A stretch of 64,000 bases of DNA from Lytechinus variegatus. Its lineage: Eukaryota > Echinodermata > Echinoidea > Temnopleuroida > Toxopneustidae. The notes beneath the pieces are model-generated. The model worked only from the letters and a program-made list of their open reading frames with translations. It made no database searches and had not been told where the DNA came from. Below, piece after piece: positions 12,299 to 24,800 of this stretch (within the stretch, counting starts at the first letter, position 1; every line of letters starts with the position of its first letter). The position numbers were made by a program, and so were the translations under genes. Where the stretch lies: positions 10,690,683 through 10,754,682 of the forward strand of contig NC_054741.1 of NCBI RefSeq assembly GCF_018143015.1, read 5' to 3'.

Positions 12299-14352
12299 CA
12301 CACATCAGCCACTAACAGAGTCCCTTTTACATGAGGCAGAACAGTTGTCCGCCTCCCGGCGCAAAAAAAAGAATTAAGTACGGAGAACGGAAAAAGAGGA
12401 AAATTAGGAGAGAAGAAAAGAAGAGTAAAAACAATAGGAGGAAGACGTGTGTATCAAATACGCGGGCGAGGGGAAGACTTGAAAAAAATCTTTCATGTCA
12501 CTTAAAAAATCATTTTTCGCGCTCGCATTGTACACTAATATTTTTTTATGTGCTATAGTAGAACATTTGCCCCGATCTTGCTCAATATGGGCTCAATTTT
12601 TGAAGTCAATATAAAAAACACATTTCACTATTTTTGTTTGATTTGTTTGCAAATTTATTCATAAAAAGGTGCTCTGTAAAATATCTCGTTTTATAGTCTG
12701 AATAGGCCCACAGTATGCAGTGGGCCTATCTAGTCTCATATACTTCAGACTCTGCGGCGAATTGCGAAAACCAACAAACTAGCTATCTCTGGAGACAAGA
12801 CTAGACATAGGCCCTTTTCTGTTGCCGAAACCAACTGCGAAATTGGAGGGACTTTGCCTTTGGCTTTGGTAATCTTTTGCTATATGAAATTTGACGAATA
12901 TTATAATTAAGGTAAGTAATTGTTGACTTAAGTAAATTTGCTAACATAATTTTATTTGTAAAAATGATATTATACTTATTTAAAACGGGGCGTGATTAAC
13001 AATTTATTGTGATTCGATTGCGGATTGGGAATTACTTAGGAGGCCGGTACGGTACCGGTAAACGTACCCGGTATGAGATTTATATGCACACACATCCAAT
13101 AGTGTAATCGCACGATTCTGTGATACATTCATTGGAATTGAATAGGAGGCTTTCGGAGCTAACCTCGCACTAGCGTGTGTGGTAAATGATTATGGTACTG
13201 GTATGGTAGTTTTGTGTGGATTCTACTGTGTGGTGGTGTGAGTGAGCCAGCCCCACCCCTTATAATTTATTTTCCCTTTGACTTTGTCTTTTTTGGGGAT
13301 AATCTAAGACTAAGTTTGAAATTAATTTAGAAAAAAAAGTTTACACAATCATTATTGGCTCAATGGTTCAGTGTGACTGACATGAATTAATCATATAGGC
13401 TATAGTCTGCTAGTGACCAAAATAATCCAATTTCTGTACAGTATAGAGTCAGAACTTTTTAACAATGTATAATTTTATTGGGTTTATTTATGGTCAAGAA
13501 ATTACTTTAAAATCAACCAGAACTTTTGCATTTTTTTTCAAAAAACAAACAAAGAATTGTAGGTATTTTGTGTGTTATTTTTGCCTGCATTACCACTTCA
13601 TGGTAGATGTGTCTGCTGTGTTCATCTGATTTGAAAAAAAGAAAATTAAAAGAATTTAAGGTATATAAAACAATTTAAAAGAAATTATGATAATATAAGA
13701 CCAAATAATACTTTTAAGATTCTTCACATATTTGTGAAGGTTATATCATAACCTTGTTCATTGAATGAGTGCATGTTTGTCTGAATGTCTCTGACCTGTC
13801 ATTCGACCTCTACGTTCTGTAACAAAAGGAAGTATCACAGTTTCCTAAAGAATAGTAGAAATCACATTTTCTGGAGTTTTTTTTACACAAATTAAGAATA
13901 ACTGAAGAAAATACATGCACGTGTAAATTTGAAAAATAGTTGCAAAAAAGTGAAAAATTTAGACAATTTACCTCTATCTTTTTCCAATGTTTTTGACCTT
14001 GCTGATATGCTATTTCTGTTTTTCATGGAAAAAGATCTTGGAATCCCAATTTTATGGGTCACATTTTCAAGATCATGGAGTGAAAACCACAATTGATGTA
14101 CTGTAAGTCAAATGTAAATGCAAACTTTAAGAAATAGGGACCGTTCCCCCTTGCGATGCGAGTCTTCACCATATTCACGGGGTCCAATATCTCAAACTCT
14201 GCCTCGTTTGGCAGCAGAGCTCTTTGAGCTACAGTAGGTTGAAGTATTTAGAAATTACTTAAAAATCCAGGTGTAACTGCATCAAAATCTATCTTTGTGT
14301 GTAATTTTAGAAGTGGAAATCCTGAAGTGAAGACTTCCATCCACCAAGAAGC
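12299..14352 (+). promoter_or_regulatory. MED10 upstream region and probable 5' UTR intron
   Basis: No coding sequence is seen. A good donor (ATTAAGGTAAGTAA) occurs near 12905-12918 and a good acceptor (tgtgtgtaattttag) ends at about 14311, 42 bases before the MED10 ATG. This suggests a 5' UTR exon near 12.7-12.9 kb joined across a 1.4-kb intron (inference). A near-palindrome AAGGTTATATCATAACCTT lies at 13738-13756. No clear TATA box. Confidence 0.4.
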
Positions 14353-17300
14353 ATGTCATCATCTCAGCCAGACAAGTTTGAACCTTTGGTAGAGAATCTT
14401 GAGAGGTTTATTGAAATCACCAGGCAGTTGGGACTGGTTGTCAGTGATTTCCAACCACAAGGACAAGCTCCTCTTAACCAAAAGCTGTAAGATCTCCTAA
14501 AATTCAATTGAATTTCAAGGTTTTGTTCTCCAATTGAGTTAAAATATAAGGGTCAATCCACAGTTAGGGGCGACATCACTTTGTTGTTTGTTATTAATGT
14601 ATGTTAGGTTGTATGTTTTATTACGTAAAAGGTTAAGCTCCTTATAAAAAAGCTGTAAGGTTCTCCAAAATTCAATTTAATTGTCAGGTTGTAGTTTTTT
14701 TATTTCAATATAAAGTTTATTAGAAACTAAATTTCCAGGTTATATGAAATTTTAATCCTTATTTATTTTGTCATATTGTAATATGTACATGTCAGATGAT
14801 GTCACCCAAATGATAAGGGAAAGTAAAGTGTGCAAGTGGTTGAAATGAGACATACATAAATCATTTTCTTGTTATTTATTTATGATGGCTGTATTATGTA
14901 AAACTTAATTCATCTCTCATAAAAATTGTGTAGCACTGCTAAACCAAGAATATCCCATGACAGACAAATATATAAGAATCCATCATTATTGTTATTCAAT
15001 GTTTTGACTGCAAAATGTTTAATATTTTTATTGTGAGACATAACATAATCACAAATTGCAAAACCAAGCTCTTTCTGTATCTATCTGGTAGCTCAGAATT
15101 TTGAAATATTTCAGTTGTGTGTAAAATATGATGCATGTAGAAGTTAATTGTTCAAGATTAAGGAATGATTAGACAAGACGTGATAAGGGCATTCTGATTC
15201 TACATTCATAGGGAAAGACTGTCTCTTGCACATTTCAAGGCAGAGCCTGAAAATTGGTAAAATGTTTGTGAAGAATTTACAATGAACTACATATTAGCAT
15301 GGCAAGTGAAAGTATTTATCCCACACTTACCAATATTCATTCATTGTTTTTCATGTATTCATTTGATGTTCAGACACATGTTGGTGAGCAGCCTTCAAGA
15401 ACTAGATAAAAACAAAGAACAAGTCCAAGATGTGCAAGTACCTCTTGAGCTCATTTATGAGTAAGTAGCTACCACAAATTATACTCTGTTAACCCTGAAT
15501 TGACCCTTTGAACCTGAAAAGCTGGAAAACCGGTTTCACCATGAATGCACACATACCCTAAGCCGGAATACCGGCTTTAAGTAATGTGATTCGAAAAGGA
15601 AGGGTTTCAGATGTAAGGTGACCCTTTAAACATGTCATTTTAGAGATATTCAGTCGATAATTGCAGTTTTTAATTTTATTGACAAATGGCTTTCATTTAA
15701 AATATACCACCCTTCCAAGGAGGCTCGTGCGATAATACACTATGAGTCTTATACGGACTGTGCGTAAGCTGTTGATGAATTTTTACTTCCTTTAAGCAGT
15801 GATTATGCAAGGCTCGACATTAGCGGTGGCCCGGTGGCCCGGGGCCACCAAAAATTCATCTCGGGCAACCATTATTGAAAAAATGTTAAGTTTTGGTGGC
15901 CCGAATCGGGCAACCAATAATTTTCAAAGTAGCGCAATTTTTCTCCCGATTTTGCATGCATTTATCAACCTTCTACAGTTAAAATTGCAAGCCAATTCGT
16001 CATGCGCCTTTTTTGTTAATCTACACACAAATACACACACACACAAAGAGTGCATAGTCATGACAGTATGTAGGCCTACCGCTAGCATACAGTAACTATT
16101 ATTCAGCCGGCCGCGCCGGCTGTCTGGCTGAGCTTTGCATGCATGAAACCAATGCAGCTAGCTGTGCACGAGCAGACTATTCAGACCCAGGGAGCTGCGA
16201 TACGAAATGTTACTGCTAAGAAATCTTCCCCAGAACTTTGGAAATCTACGTCAAAGTCACATTTTACACCAATGAAATGCCCTTCTACAGTCCATATTAC
16301 TGAAACCTGATTAATTGCAAGCATTAAAAGGAGGAATTATGACCTCTCTTTTGACTCAAAAAGACCGATTTCCAAATGCATTAATACACATAGGTGAGTA
16401 CATCACAGTCCCATATGTGCATTTGTAATTTTGTATGTATGTTGATATTTGGTTTATTTCGAAGCTGTGTCTCTTTGAGCCAAAAATAAATAGGCCGCTC
16501 TTTCTTTCTTGTTTACAAATGACTTCTTAAACCACTCTTAAGGAAGTAAATACTTTGGGAAGGCATTTCATTGATATGACATGTGATTTTTTTTCCATCA
16601 TTTTGTCAAATATAGGGAAGGAATTGTCTCACTGTTTTTTCCAGATAACTTTTGCCATTTTATTTTTTCTTTCATTTTTTTTTCAGTGATTAAACCATTT
16701 ATACCCCTTCCCATTGAAAATACCTGATTAAAGAACATGTTTCTACTGAATAATGATAATATTCCCCATTTTTTAATAATTTTGTTTTATTTCTTTTTTT
16801 TAAATTTTCTTTTGTTTTTCTCAAATTTTTTTTTATGACCTGTTCTTTGTTTTTTTCTTCATTTTTTCTTTTGTTTTATGCAAAGTAAAATAACAGCAAG
16901 CACGATTTATATACAAGATGTACAAAGAATAGTGGTACGTGTTAGTGATTGCAGAATATTTCAGTTTGTTTTATTCATTTTTAATTAATGTTTTTCTTTA
17001 TATTTTTCGGGCCACCAAACTTTATTAGTGGGCCACCAAAAAAAATTATTTGAAGGTTTTGGTGGCCCGAATGGGCCACCACCAAAAAAAGTTAATGTGG
17101 AGCCTTGTATAATGAGACAAAATTTGATATTATAGTTAGTACAGGAAGCTACCCAATATCAGTCAGGCCAGGCCGGGTACCAGCGGAGTAAGATGCCGCT
17201 GGCATGGAAGGCTCAAATCATTAGAATAGTCTATAGAAGATCATTTATTTCAAATGTCATTTATTATTCATTAATTTTGCCAATGGCAATAAGCTTGATA

Positions 17301-18750
17301 TCTGCAAATAATTTAGGGTGAGGGTCACGACTGTCCACAATAATTCACGGTTCAAAGGGTTAACATACTTTCTATTATGAAGCTGACTGAAGTGAACAAG
17401 GATTTATATTCGCTTGGTCTACAAAAATTTGGTCTACTTCTTAGATGATCTTATATCACATGAGCTAATCCCATTTGGTCTACTATTGATATAATTGCTG
17501 TTTGCTCTATTCTACACTTAGTCTAATTCCTACTTATACCAACTAATTCTCATTTAGTCTAATGTCCAGCTGATCTAACTCACAATTTGTTTTCTTCTTC
17601 AAATTAAAATTTGGTTCCAAAACAGTTCATGGAATAAGAAGTGGACTTAGACCAAGTGTGATTTGGACAAGATATATAGGGTATATCCTAACAGGCAATT
17701 AGACAAAATCAGTAATGGTCTAAATGGCAATTAGACCAAGTGGTGGGTAGAAAAACTGGTTATAGACAAACTATGATTATTCATTTGTGATACACTGTTC
17801 TTTAAATTGTTCGTCATCTTCATTTCCAGATATGTTGACCAAGGCAAGAACCCTCAGCTATACACTAAGGATTGCATGGAGAGAGCTGTAGCTAAGAATG
17901 AGCTGGTTAAAGGGAAGATTGAAACATTTAGGGTAAGCATACACAATTTTGCAAAATTCATTTATTTCCAAAGATGCACTGTTGATGAAATACAAGACCC
18001 CATTTTTAGTTCTCCAAATTCCATTGATTTAAAAGGTTTGCAGCTAATTAAAAGCTCTAAAATAAAGCAAAATGTACCATGCCGAGTTTGGTAATGGTGT
18101 ATCGTATGGGGCCAAATTATCTAAATTTGTTTTCATATTCCTTGAAGCCTGTTTATCGTATGGGGCCAAATTATCTAAATTTGTTTTCATATTCCTTGAA
18201 GCCTGTTTATCAGGAGTGTCAAGTATCAGCCACTATGTGAGTAAAATTTCAGGTGATTGGATCAAGGACTAGGTTAAAGGTCTTATTAGGCAACATTTTG
18301 AATGAAGATTATTATTTTGTTTTAGTTTCTTTAGTATCAGTATATCAGATCTCGACCACCGATCATGCTACTGCTGCAAAAAATTTGTGGGCACATGGAG
18401 CCTGATGGGAAAAATTTCAAAAATTGATTAAAAAAATATTTAGAAATTATTTATGCAAATAAGTGTATGAAATTATGTTTTGCCTATAACTATACTCCAT
18501 TTCTCCTCTAACTCACAATAGCTAGTAGAATGATAATTTTGGTGAAAATACTAATTTCTAACAATTTGACCCCCAGCTAAACAATCGCATATTTTGCCCA
18601 AACTATTCACTAGATTTAAAAACCAATCATATTTCCAATGATTTTTTATTCATCCTTCAGAGATTCAAGAAGGCCCTGGTTACAGAACTGGGTAAAATGT
18701 TTCCAGAAGAGATTGACCGTTACAAGACTGTGAGAGGTAGTGACACATGA
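14353..18750 (+). CDS. MED10: Mediator complex subunit 10, four exons
   Basis: Exons 14353-14486, 15374-15460, 17830-17932 and 18661-18750 (stop TGA) join in consistent phases to about 137 codons; the human protein is about 135 aa. All introns are GT..AG. The start ATG has an in-frame TGA at 14323-14325, so it is the natural start. Recognised by family sequence: exon 1 carries RQLGLVVSDFQPQGQ and ends at LNQK; exon 2 carries SSLQELDK and VPLELIYE; exon 3 carries YVDQGKNPQLYTKDC and ER.VAKNE..KGKIE; exon 4 carries FPEEIDRYKTVRG. Med10 is a small, largely helical subunit of the Mediator middle module, contacting Med14 and the Med7/Med21 region, and acts in the nucleus as part of the RNA polymerase II coactivator (family knowledge). 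Intron 2 is enlarged by nested transposons and intron 3 holds a perfect 54-bp tandem duplication. No truncation or frameshift is seen. Confidence 0.95.
15489..17363. mobile_element. TTAA-ended element in MED10 intron 2 (piggyBac-like)
   Basis: The right end, read inward, is TTAACCCTTTGAACCGTGAA; the left end is TTAACCCTGAATTGACCCTT followed by TGAACC, the same sequence with a small insertion. TTAA plus CCCTTT is consistent with piggyBac-superfamily ends. The interior is non-coding and is itself interrupted at 15808-17107. Confidence 0.6.
15808..17107. mobile_element. 1.3-kb hAT-like element nested in the TTAA element
   Basis: The ends are CAAGGCTCGACATTAGCGG and, read inward, CAAGGCTCCACATTAACTT. 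Both arms continue with repeated GGTGGCCCG motifs (15824-15905 and 17010-17085). No transposase frame. The interior has a long T/pyrimidine-rich stretch (about 16640-16870). The 8-bp flanks do not match cleanly, so the superfamily is tentative. Confidence 0.7.
17395..17790 (+). repeat. TTTGGTCTA-rich dispersed repeat, copy 1
   Basis: Many short runs of the type TTGGTCTA / TTAGTCTAA occur here, including CCCATTTGGTCTACTATT. The reverse complement of the same sequence order occurs in KIFC3 intron 11 at 44665-45000 (for example AATAGTAGACCAAATGGG). A diverged dispersed family in MED10 intron 2. Confidence 0.55.
18101..18208. repeat. 54-bp perfect tandem duplication
   Basis: The segment starting ATCGTATGGGGCCAAATT at 18101 is repeated exactly at 18155. 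It lies in MED10 intron 3, between exons 3 and 4, away from the splice sites. The perfect identity suggests a recent slip or an assembly duplication. Confidence 0.85.
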
Positions 18751-20403
18751 TCTCTTTGAGTATCCTATTGACTTGTGAAAGAACAATTGTGCAAACCTTG
18801 CCTTCTGAAAAGACAGTGATGGTTTTGACCAGAAATTGGAGAGGATTACTGAAGGAGAAAATTGAAAAGGTAACCCTTGACGGATCAATGCAATATCAAG
18901 TCTGCACTTCAGGAAATGGTTGAAGTATAGAGTGAGGCCAGCTAAGTTGAATCTTTTGAGATCAGAGAACTCTAAATTGACCCACGAGAAATTTGAATAA
19001 GAAGAGGTGAATACTCCTGCTGTGCACATTCTGGACTGGAAAATTGCTCTGACCGTGAAGACAATAATTCAACTTCGACAAGGTTGACTTTTATGTAGTC
19101 TTAATGTATTTGTAAATGGAAGTGTTTTCAGATAATTTACATGAAGATTTCATCAATATGGTTTCTGAACTGTTGAACACACTACACTGCAGGGTAGTCT
19201 TTGGATTCACTGATGGAATTGTCTTCAGATATTCAAAAGCAACCAATATTAAGTCTAAAATGTACATGATTTGAGATTGTACAGAGTTTACACTGCAAAA
19301 AATTATTTCATTTGCTGATGGAGCTATGTCATTGGATACATGTACAGTTGACTCTGACTACATTGCAAGTAAAATCCTTGGGACCATGAAAATTCTATTT
19401 GACTTAGGTGATCATTTTCACTTATGGATGGTAGAATTTACAGTCATCAATATGGTACATGTATTCACATTCACACATTTAATCGCAGAATATGCAGTGC
19501 AATTGGGAAGACTAGATGTTTACTGGCTTAGCTTTAACATACAAGATGTTACCAAGGAACTTTTGATGGTGACCTGATTGTAATGCTGAATGGTCATTAT
19601 TTTGTTTGATAGTTCAAAACTGTAATAGCTGGATTTTAATCTAATGTTCTCAGGCGTCTTAACATTGTAACTGTAAATCCATGATTGTTTTTTAAGTTGT
19701 TACCACTCAAAGTTAATTTGCAGCCCTCTCCTCCATCTCTCTCCCTCCCTCACCTTCTACCCCCCTAACTCACCCTTCCCCTCTCTCCATCCCTCTCTCA
19801 CTCCAATTCTTTCTTCTTTAACACACACTCTCTTTCTCTTCCCAACTCTCTCTTTCAACTGGAAGGGAAAATTAATAAAGACAATGATGTGAACTGAATG
19901 CCAATCATGTGTGATATACTAAAAAATTTATAAAGACATTAAAAATTTGTAAAACCATTTATAATGTTTTATGGGTGATAATTATTTAGGGTGCATTCAA
20001 TCGAACTTCTTAGGACAGAATCACAAATAAAATCGGCAAAATACCGATAGGGGTATTGTACCTTCAACAGCTCCTTTCAGTAATGTGCCAGAACATCAAC
20101 TTATATAACCTGCAGTGCAATATATCTTTTAACTTTTCCAAGAGGTTTCATTAACATGGAACTTGCTTTACTATGTTACAGAAACGCCTTTTTTGCCATA
20201 ATATTAATCAAAATCAGGTACACTTCTATTGCCATGCAAATGATCTTGTTTTAGTGCAATATTGAGTAATACATTTTGGAATATTTGCCCTCTATCTCAG
20301 CAAATTAAGACATTCATACTGTCATGAAGCCTATCAATATTATTGTTGATATATTCCCTTTCATATTGAATGCTGACATTAATTACATTAAATAATGCTG
20401 CAT
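18751..20403. other. MED10 3' flank / 3' UTR
   Basis: No coding sequence is recognised. A pyrimidine-rich stretch runs at about 19720-19860 and is followed by AATAAA at 19874-19879, a possible MED10 polyadenylation signal about 1.1 kb after the stop. The long antisense frame over exon 4 is a shadow. Confidence 0.4.
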
Positions 20404-20570
20404 AATACCTTGGTCACATTTGTTCTACGGCGGCCGTACGGCGAGTCGAAACCAGCCGTTTTAACATTTTTTGTACCAGCTACATGTCGGTGTTTATAAT
20501 AAAAATGAATAAAACGACTGTTTCCGACTCGCCGTACGGCCGCCGTAGAGCAAATGTGACCATGGTATTA
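20404..20570. mobile_element. Foldback element F1 between MED10 and EXOSC7
   Basis: Inverted arms of about 47 bp carry GGTCACATTTG and TCTACGGCGGCCGTACGGCG, then GAGTCG; the right arm is the complement with two or three changes. A short AT-rich loop of about 70 bp separates them. GC-rich arms contrast with the local DNA. Non-coding. Confidence 0.8.
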
Positions 20571-21478
20571 ATTACTGCTATTCATAATGAAGCAGATAGA
20601 TAGCAGTGCATGTGCCAAGTTTTACCCAAAACACATAAATTTTGGAAAAAATCTCACTTCTTTCAAAAACTATCACCCAGACTTTCAAAAGAAAAAAAAG
20701 TTACAAATTTCTATGAACAAAATCGTAGATAGATACGTATTCATTTTTGTCCATTTTCTGGGTAAAAAATATAAAATATACATTAATACATGTACATTTT
20801 AGTCTATGAAAATGCCGTACAAAAAATGTAAAAGGCATAGTCAGGTCCTTCCAATTCTGCTCAGCTAAAATTCAGCATAGGTCCATGAATAAACTGAGTC
20901 ATAGTTCACTATATGAGTAATCCAATGTTTAGCTCCCTCTCTTTCTCAGGAAATAATTTGAAGCTCGTCTGCTTGGTTTAGAGTTCAGAGTTCAATGGAC
21001 TCCCTGTCAAAGTTCAAAGGTTGTTATTCTACAAGATAAGTCCTTAGCTGGACATTTATTTTTGTTTCTTACGCAGGATAAGTTTCAAAGCTTGTCCTAT
21101 CCACTTGGCTTCGGGTCAAAGTTCAAAGGCCAATGTTCCATCATAAGAAGAATCCAATGCTTGGTATTTCTCCTCTTCTTCAACAGGAAAATTTTCCAAA
21201 CTCGTCCCATCTGCTTGGTCTGGAGTTTAAAAGTTCAATGGACTCCATATCAAAGTTCAAAGGCCATTGTTCCATCATGAGAGGAATCCTTTGCTTGACA
21301 TCTCTCTTCCTTTCTTTGACAGGAACACATCAAGGCTCATGTTCAGGTCTTTACCAATCTGCTTGGCTGACTGTCAAAGAAATAGTGAAGACAATGAAAG
21401 AACATGATTATATTAACATGAAAGAGACACCTGCCAATTTGCGAATTACCAATAGCACATGAATTATTATGTAGTGCT
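20571..21478. repeat. Spacer with diverged tandem repeats (20930-21390)
   Basis: Between 20930 and 21390 a unit of roughly 120 bp recurs three to four times with GTCTGCTTGG, GTCAAAGTTCAAAGGCCA.TG and TTCCATCAT...GAATCC. Copies differ by substitutions and indels. The frames in this part have no known homologue. It lies in the 3' spacer of the convergent MED10/EXOSC7 pair. Confidence 0.55.
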
Positions 21479-21484
21479 TTTATT
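21479..21484 (-). terminator. Candidate EXOSC7 polyadenylation signal
   Basis: AATAAA on the minus strand, about 335 bases after the EXOSC7 stop codon at 21819. The hexamer is common in AT-rich DNA, so this is only a candidate. Confidence 0.3.
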
Positions 21485-21818
21485 TTACTTCCGTCTTTTT
21501 TGGTTTACCAAAGGAAATCATTGGTGACACCTTTTAAATCATAAACAACATGAAATTGAGTTTAATCAGTCAGGGTAAAAATACTAATATATTCTGAACC
21601 TAGGGCTAAAAACACAATTTGCATTGGAAGTGGAAATAAAATTACATTTTCTCTTTGAGGTCTGACATCCACTTACAAAACACTGTGCAATCTTTTCACG
21701 AGGGGTTAGGGGGGCTTTTTTGTTTGAACTTTCCTCTGGGATATGGATTTCATCCTGATGAAATACCGGGATGCCATAACTACAAACATTTTTTTTGTCT
21801 ACCTATTTAAACAATGGT

Positions 21819-24800
21819 CTAAAGTAAGACATTCCAAAGTTCAGAAAATGGCTTCAGGTTCAAATCGCTCAAAGGATGATCAAATGAAAGGGAAAAACCT
21901 ACATCAAGCATCTCATGAATACTGTCTATCGTCAGACTTCCTGATCCCTTCTTCATTATACCATCTATGGCGCCCTCTTTGTTGACAGCTGCAACTATGC
22001 AGGCCATGCTGCATGCCTCTTCTTCAAGTGTTGCATCCACGATGTGACCAGAGTCAAACTGTTGATAAAACAGGTAGATCAATGTTGCATGTTTTGTTCA
22101 AAACACAGACCAGGGGGCGTTTCATCAATATTTTCGTCCGACAAGTTGTCAGATCTGACAACTTTCCTGAATTCTGATTGGTTGAGAAGCACTGTTACTA
22201 TAGTAACTGTCAGATAAAACAGGACTTGTCGGATAAAACATCTGACAAGTCCTTTCATGAAACGCTCCCCAGAAACCAGTCCGCAGTGTTCTTTCATATT
22301 TGCTATCCATCGCGCAAACCTTTGTATTACAGAGTCTTTTCATTATAAAGCTCTTCATATGTCATGTAAGGCTTTATATGTGACTGGTAAACCTTTCTCA
22401 GGTCCTACATCAACACCACTGAATGCAATTTACCATAATAAAGGGTCACCAGTACTGTGTGACATCAGCATTAAGTCATGAGTAGCATTTTATAATATAT
22501 AACAATTGTAAATTTGTCACTATTGTAACTTCCATGGAATCCTTGATTTTGATTGGCTGCTGAGCCCTGTTACCAAGGTAGTTGCCGGCAACAATGGTTC
22601 TATCTCTTAATGAAACAGGATTCCAGCTTTATGAAATGAAACACCTCTGAGGTCAGTCCTTTGTTTACCTTAGTGACTGTGACTAGTACAGGTAGATTCT
22701 TGGTATCCAATGTGATGAAATCATGTGGGTTACTAGAAACCTCAATGTCTTCAGTCCCATCCATGTCTTTCTGTACGGTCACCAAAGGTATCCTAACATA
22801 AACAGGAAAGAGATTAAAAAGCTAAACTTGAGCATTTGCAGCAAGCAATAATGATTTCATGAGAAAATCTTTGAAAAGAGCCACTGTATGTGATTGCTTT
22901 GGGGGGAATAACTGATTGCTCCCCCTCCACTTTGTCTACTTTCCATTTAGTCTCATCACAACTGAAGTAATCCTTGTTCAGGCAATTTTTTTAATTTTTT
23001 CTATTTTCGATAGCTACTTTAACAGTCTACTTCTGAAATCTGAAACATTGGATAAAGCTTTTGCATTGCAGTTATTTGGGACTTTCCAAAGGTTTTTTTT
23101 CTTATACATTTTCCAGGGCTTTAAATAAACAATTTTATGGGCAAAATTGTCCCAAGTCCCTGTGTAAACTTTCCCCTGTAATGTAAAGGCATGTTAATGG
23201 TACAGGTTATATTGGATTATTCATGATTTTATCTTTCACTGTATCACCATTAATTCAAATTCAAAGTGGGGAAAAAAACTATGGTAGGGGAAAGAAAATT
23301 TGAATACAATTTTTCAGTAAGCTACATTGCAAGATTTCTTTTCGTGGAAACTACCAAAACTTGTTTGTACTTACATTTGTTTTTTTCTCTGTTTATATTT
23401 TCCATTTTTCACATGTATACATGTAATATGCTTTTATCCTCAAGAAAAATCAACAAAGTAGGACAGGGATGACAATCTCCTTTTCAATGCATCCCATTCC
23501 TACACTGGCCGTAAAAGAAAAAAATCCCATTCGTCAAAACAGACAACTAGAAGAGAAAATGTCTGCAGTGACCCGACCACCCTAGTCAGCCCACTCAACT
23601 TTTATTTTTTTTATTGATATTTGACCCCCAAATCAACAAATCTGTGGACCAACCCGATATTTTCAAGAATTTTTCTACATCTATTTTATTTGCTTGTTTT
23701 TTTTTCACAAATAAACTTGTTGAATATCACCATAGAACAATATACAGAAGTTCCAGGACATTTGGTCAGATGACAATTGCTCTGCTCTAAATTCCACACA
23801 CTAATCGAATGACCAACTTCAACCATGGGTTTAACACTATACACTACCATAAAGCTAAACCTAACATGAAACCCTATAGCAACCCTAACCCCACATCTTA
23901 GACAAAATTAAGCCTGGAGCAATGTCTATTGTCAGACTTCCCGATCCTTTCTTCATTATACCATCTATGGCGCCCTCTTTGTTGACAGCTGCAACTATGC
24001 AGGCCATGCTGCATGCCTCTTCTTCACAGGAGCAAATTTTGTGTCGCCCTAACAGACGGCAATAAGGCAAGTAATGGCGAGTATATCGACTTACGGACTA
24101 TCACAGCAAAAACTCCCCATTCAAAAACTGACATTGACAAGTTGTCAAATAAAGAAAACTAGAGAGGGGGAGGGGAGAGACCTTTTTTTTTCTTGTTGCT
24201 CTGATTCAGGCACGCATTACACTCCCCTTGAACATAGACATTTTATCCACATTTGTCATCTGACATCAAGCAACTTTCCTTGGTTTTGACTGGCCGAGAG
24301 CCGATAACTTTCATGAAACAGTCCCCATTACATACCTTGTATTATAGAGAGCTGCTTTAACTGCAAGAGCAATGGCATCAAAGAGATTTCCTCCACATTC
24401 CAGCACAACTATATCAGCATAGAGTGTCCATACACATTGACCAGCTATCACACACAGTGATTTGTAGTCCAACATCTGCCAAAGATATATCAAAGTCGAA
24501 AATAAGAACAAAGGGTGCTGCAATCATGTGATGGGGAAATTTTTACAAAATCAAATTGCTGCAAGTAATTGCAAATTTAATGTTGATTGCAATATTACTT
24601 ACACACAAAACATTGCAGCCAAAATCTGCAGAATATGTTTTTACAAATATCATATTAGAATTAAGCGTGTTGTAAGAAATATGCAATCAACTGCAAGGTA
24701 TTTTTTACAAAAAATAAATCATAATTCTTTTAATTTATTTCACATTTAATATCGATTGCAGGTGCAACTATAGAATGGTGAATTAGGCATGGATTACAAG

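Noticed and set aside
18646..19029. 127-codon minus-strand frame
   Set aside because: It is antisense to MED10 exon 4 and its 3' flank and resembles no known protein; the plus-strand exon explains the open frame.
23885..24070. Alternative, mutually exclusive EXOSC7 last exon
   Set aside because: The copy lacks the first codons of exon 6, and the only nearby acceptor would join exon 4 out of frame; it fits a partial duplicate better.
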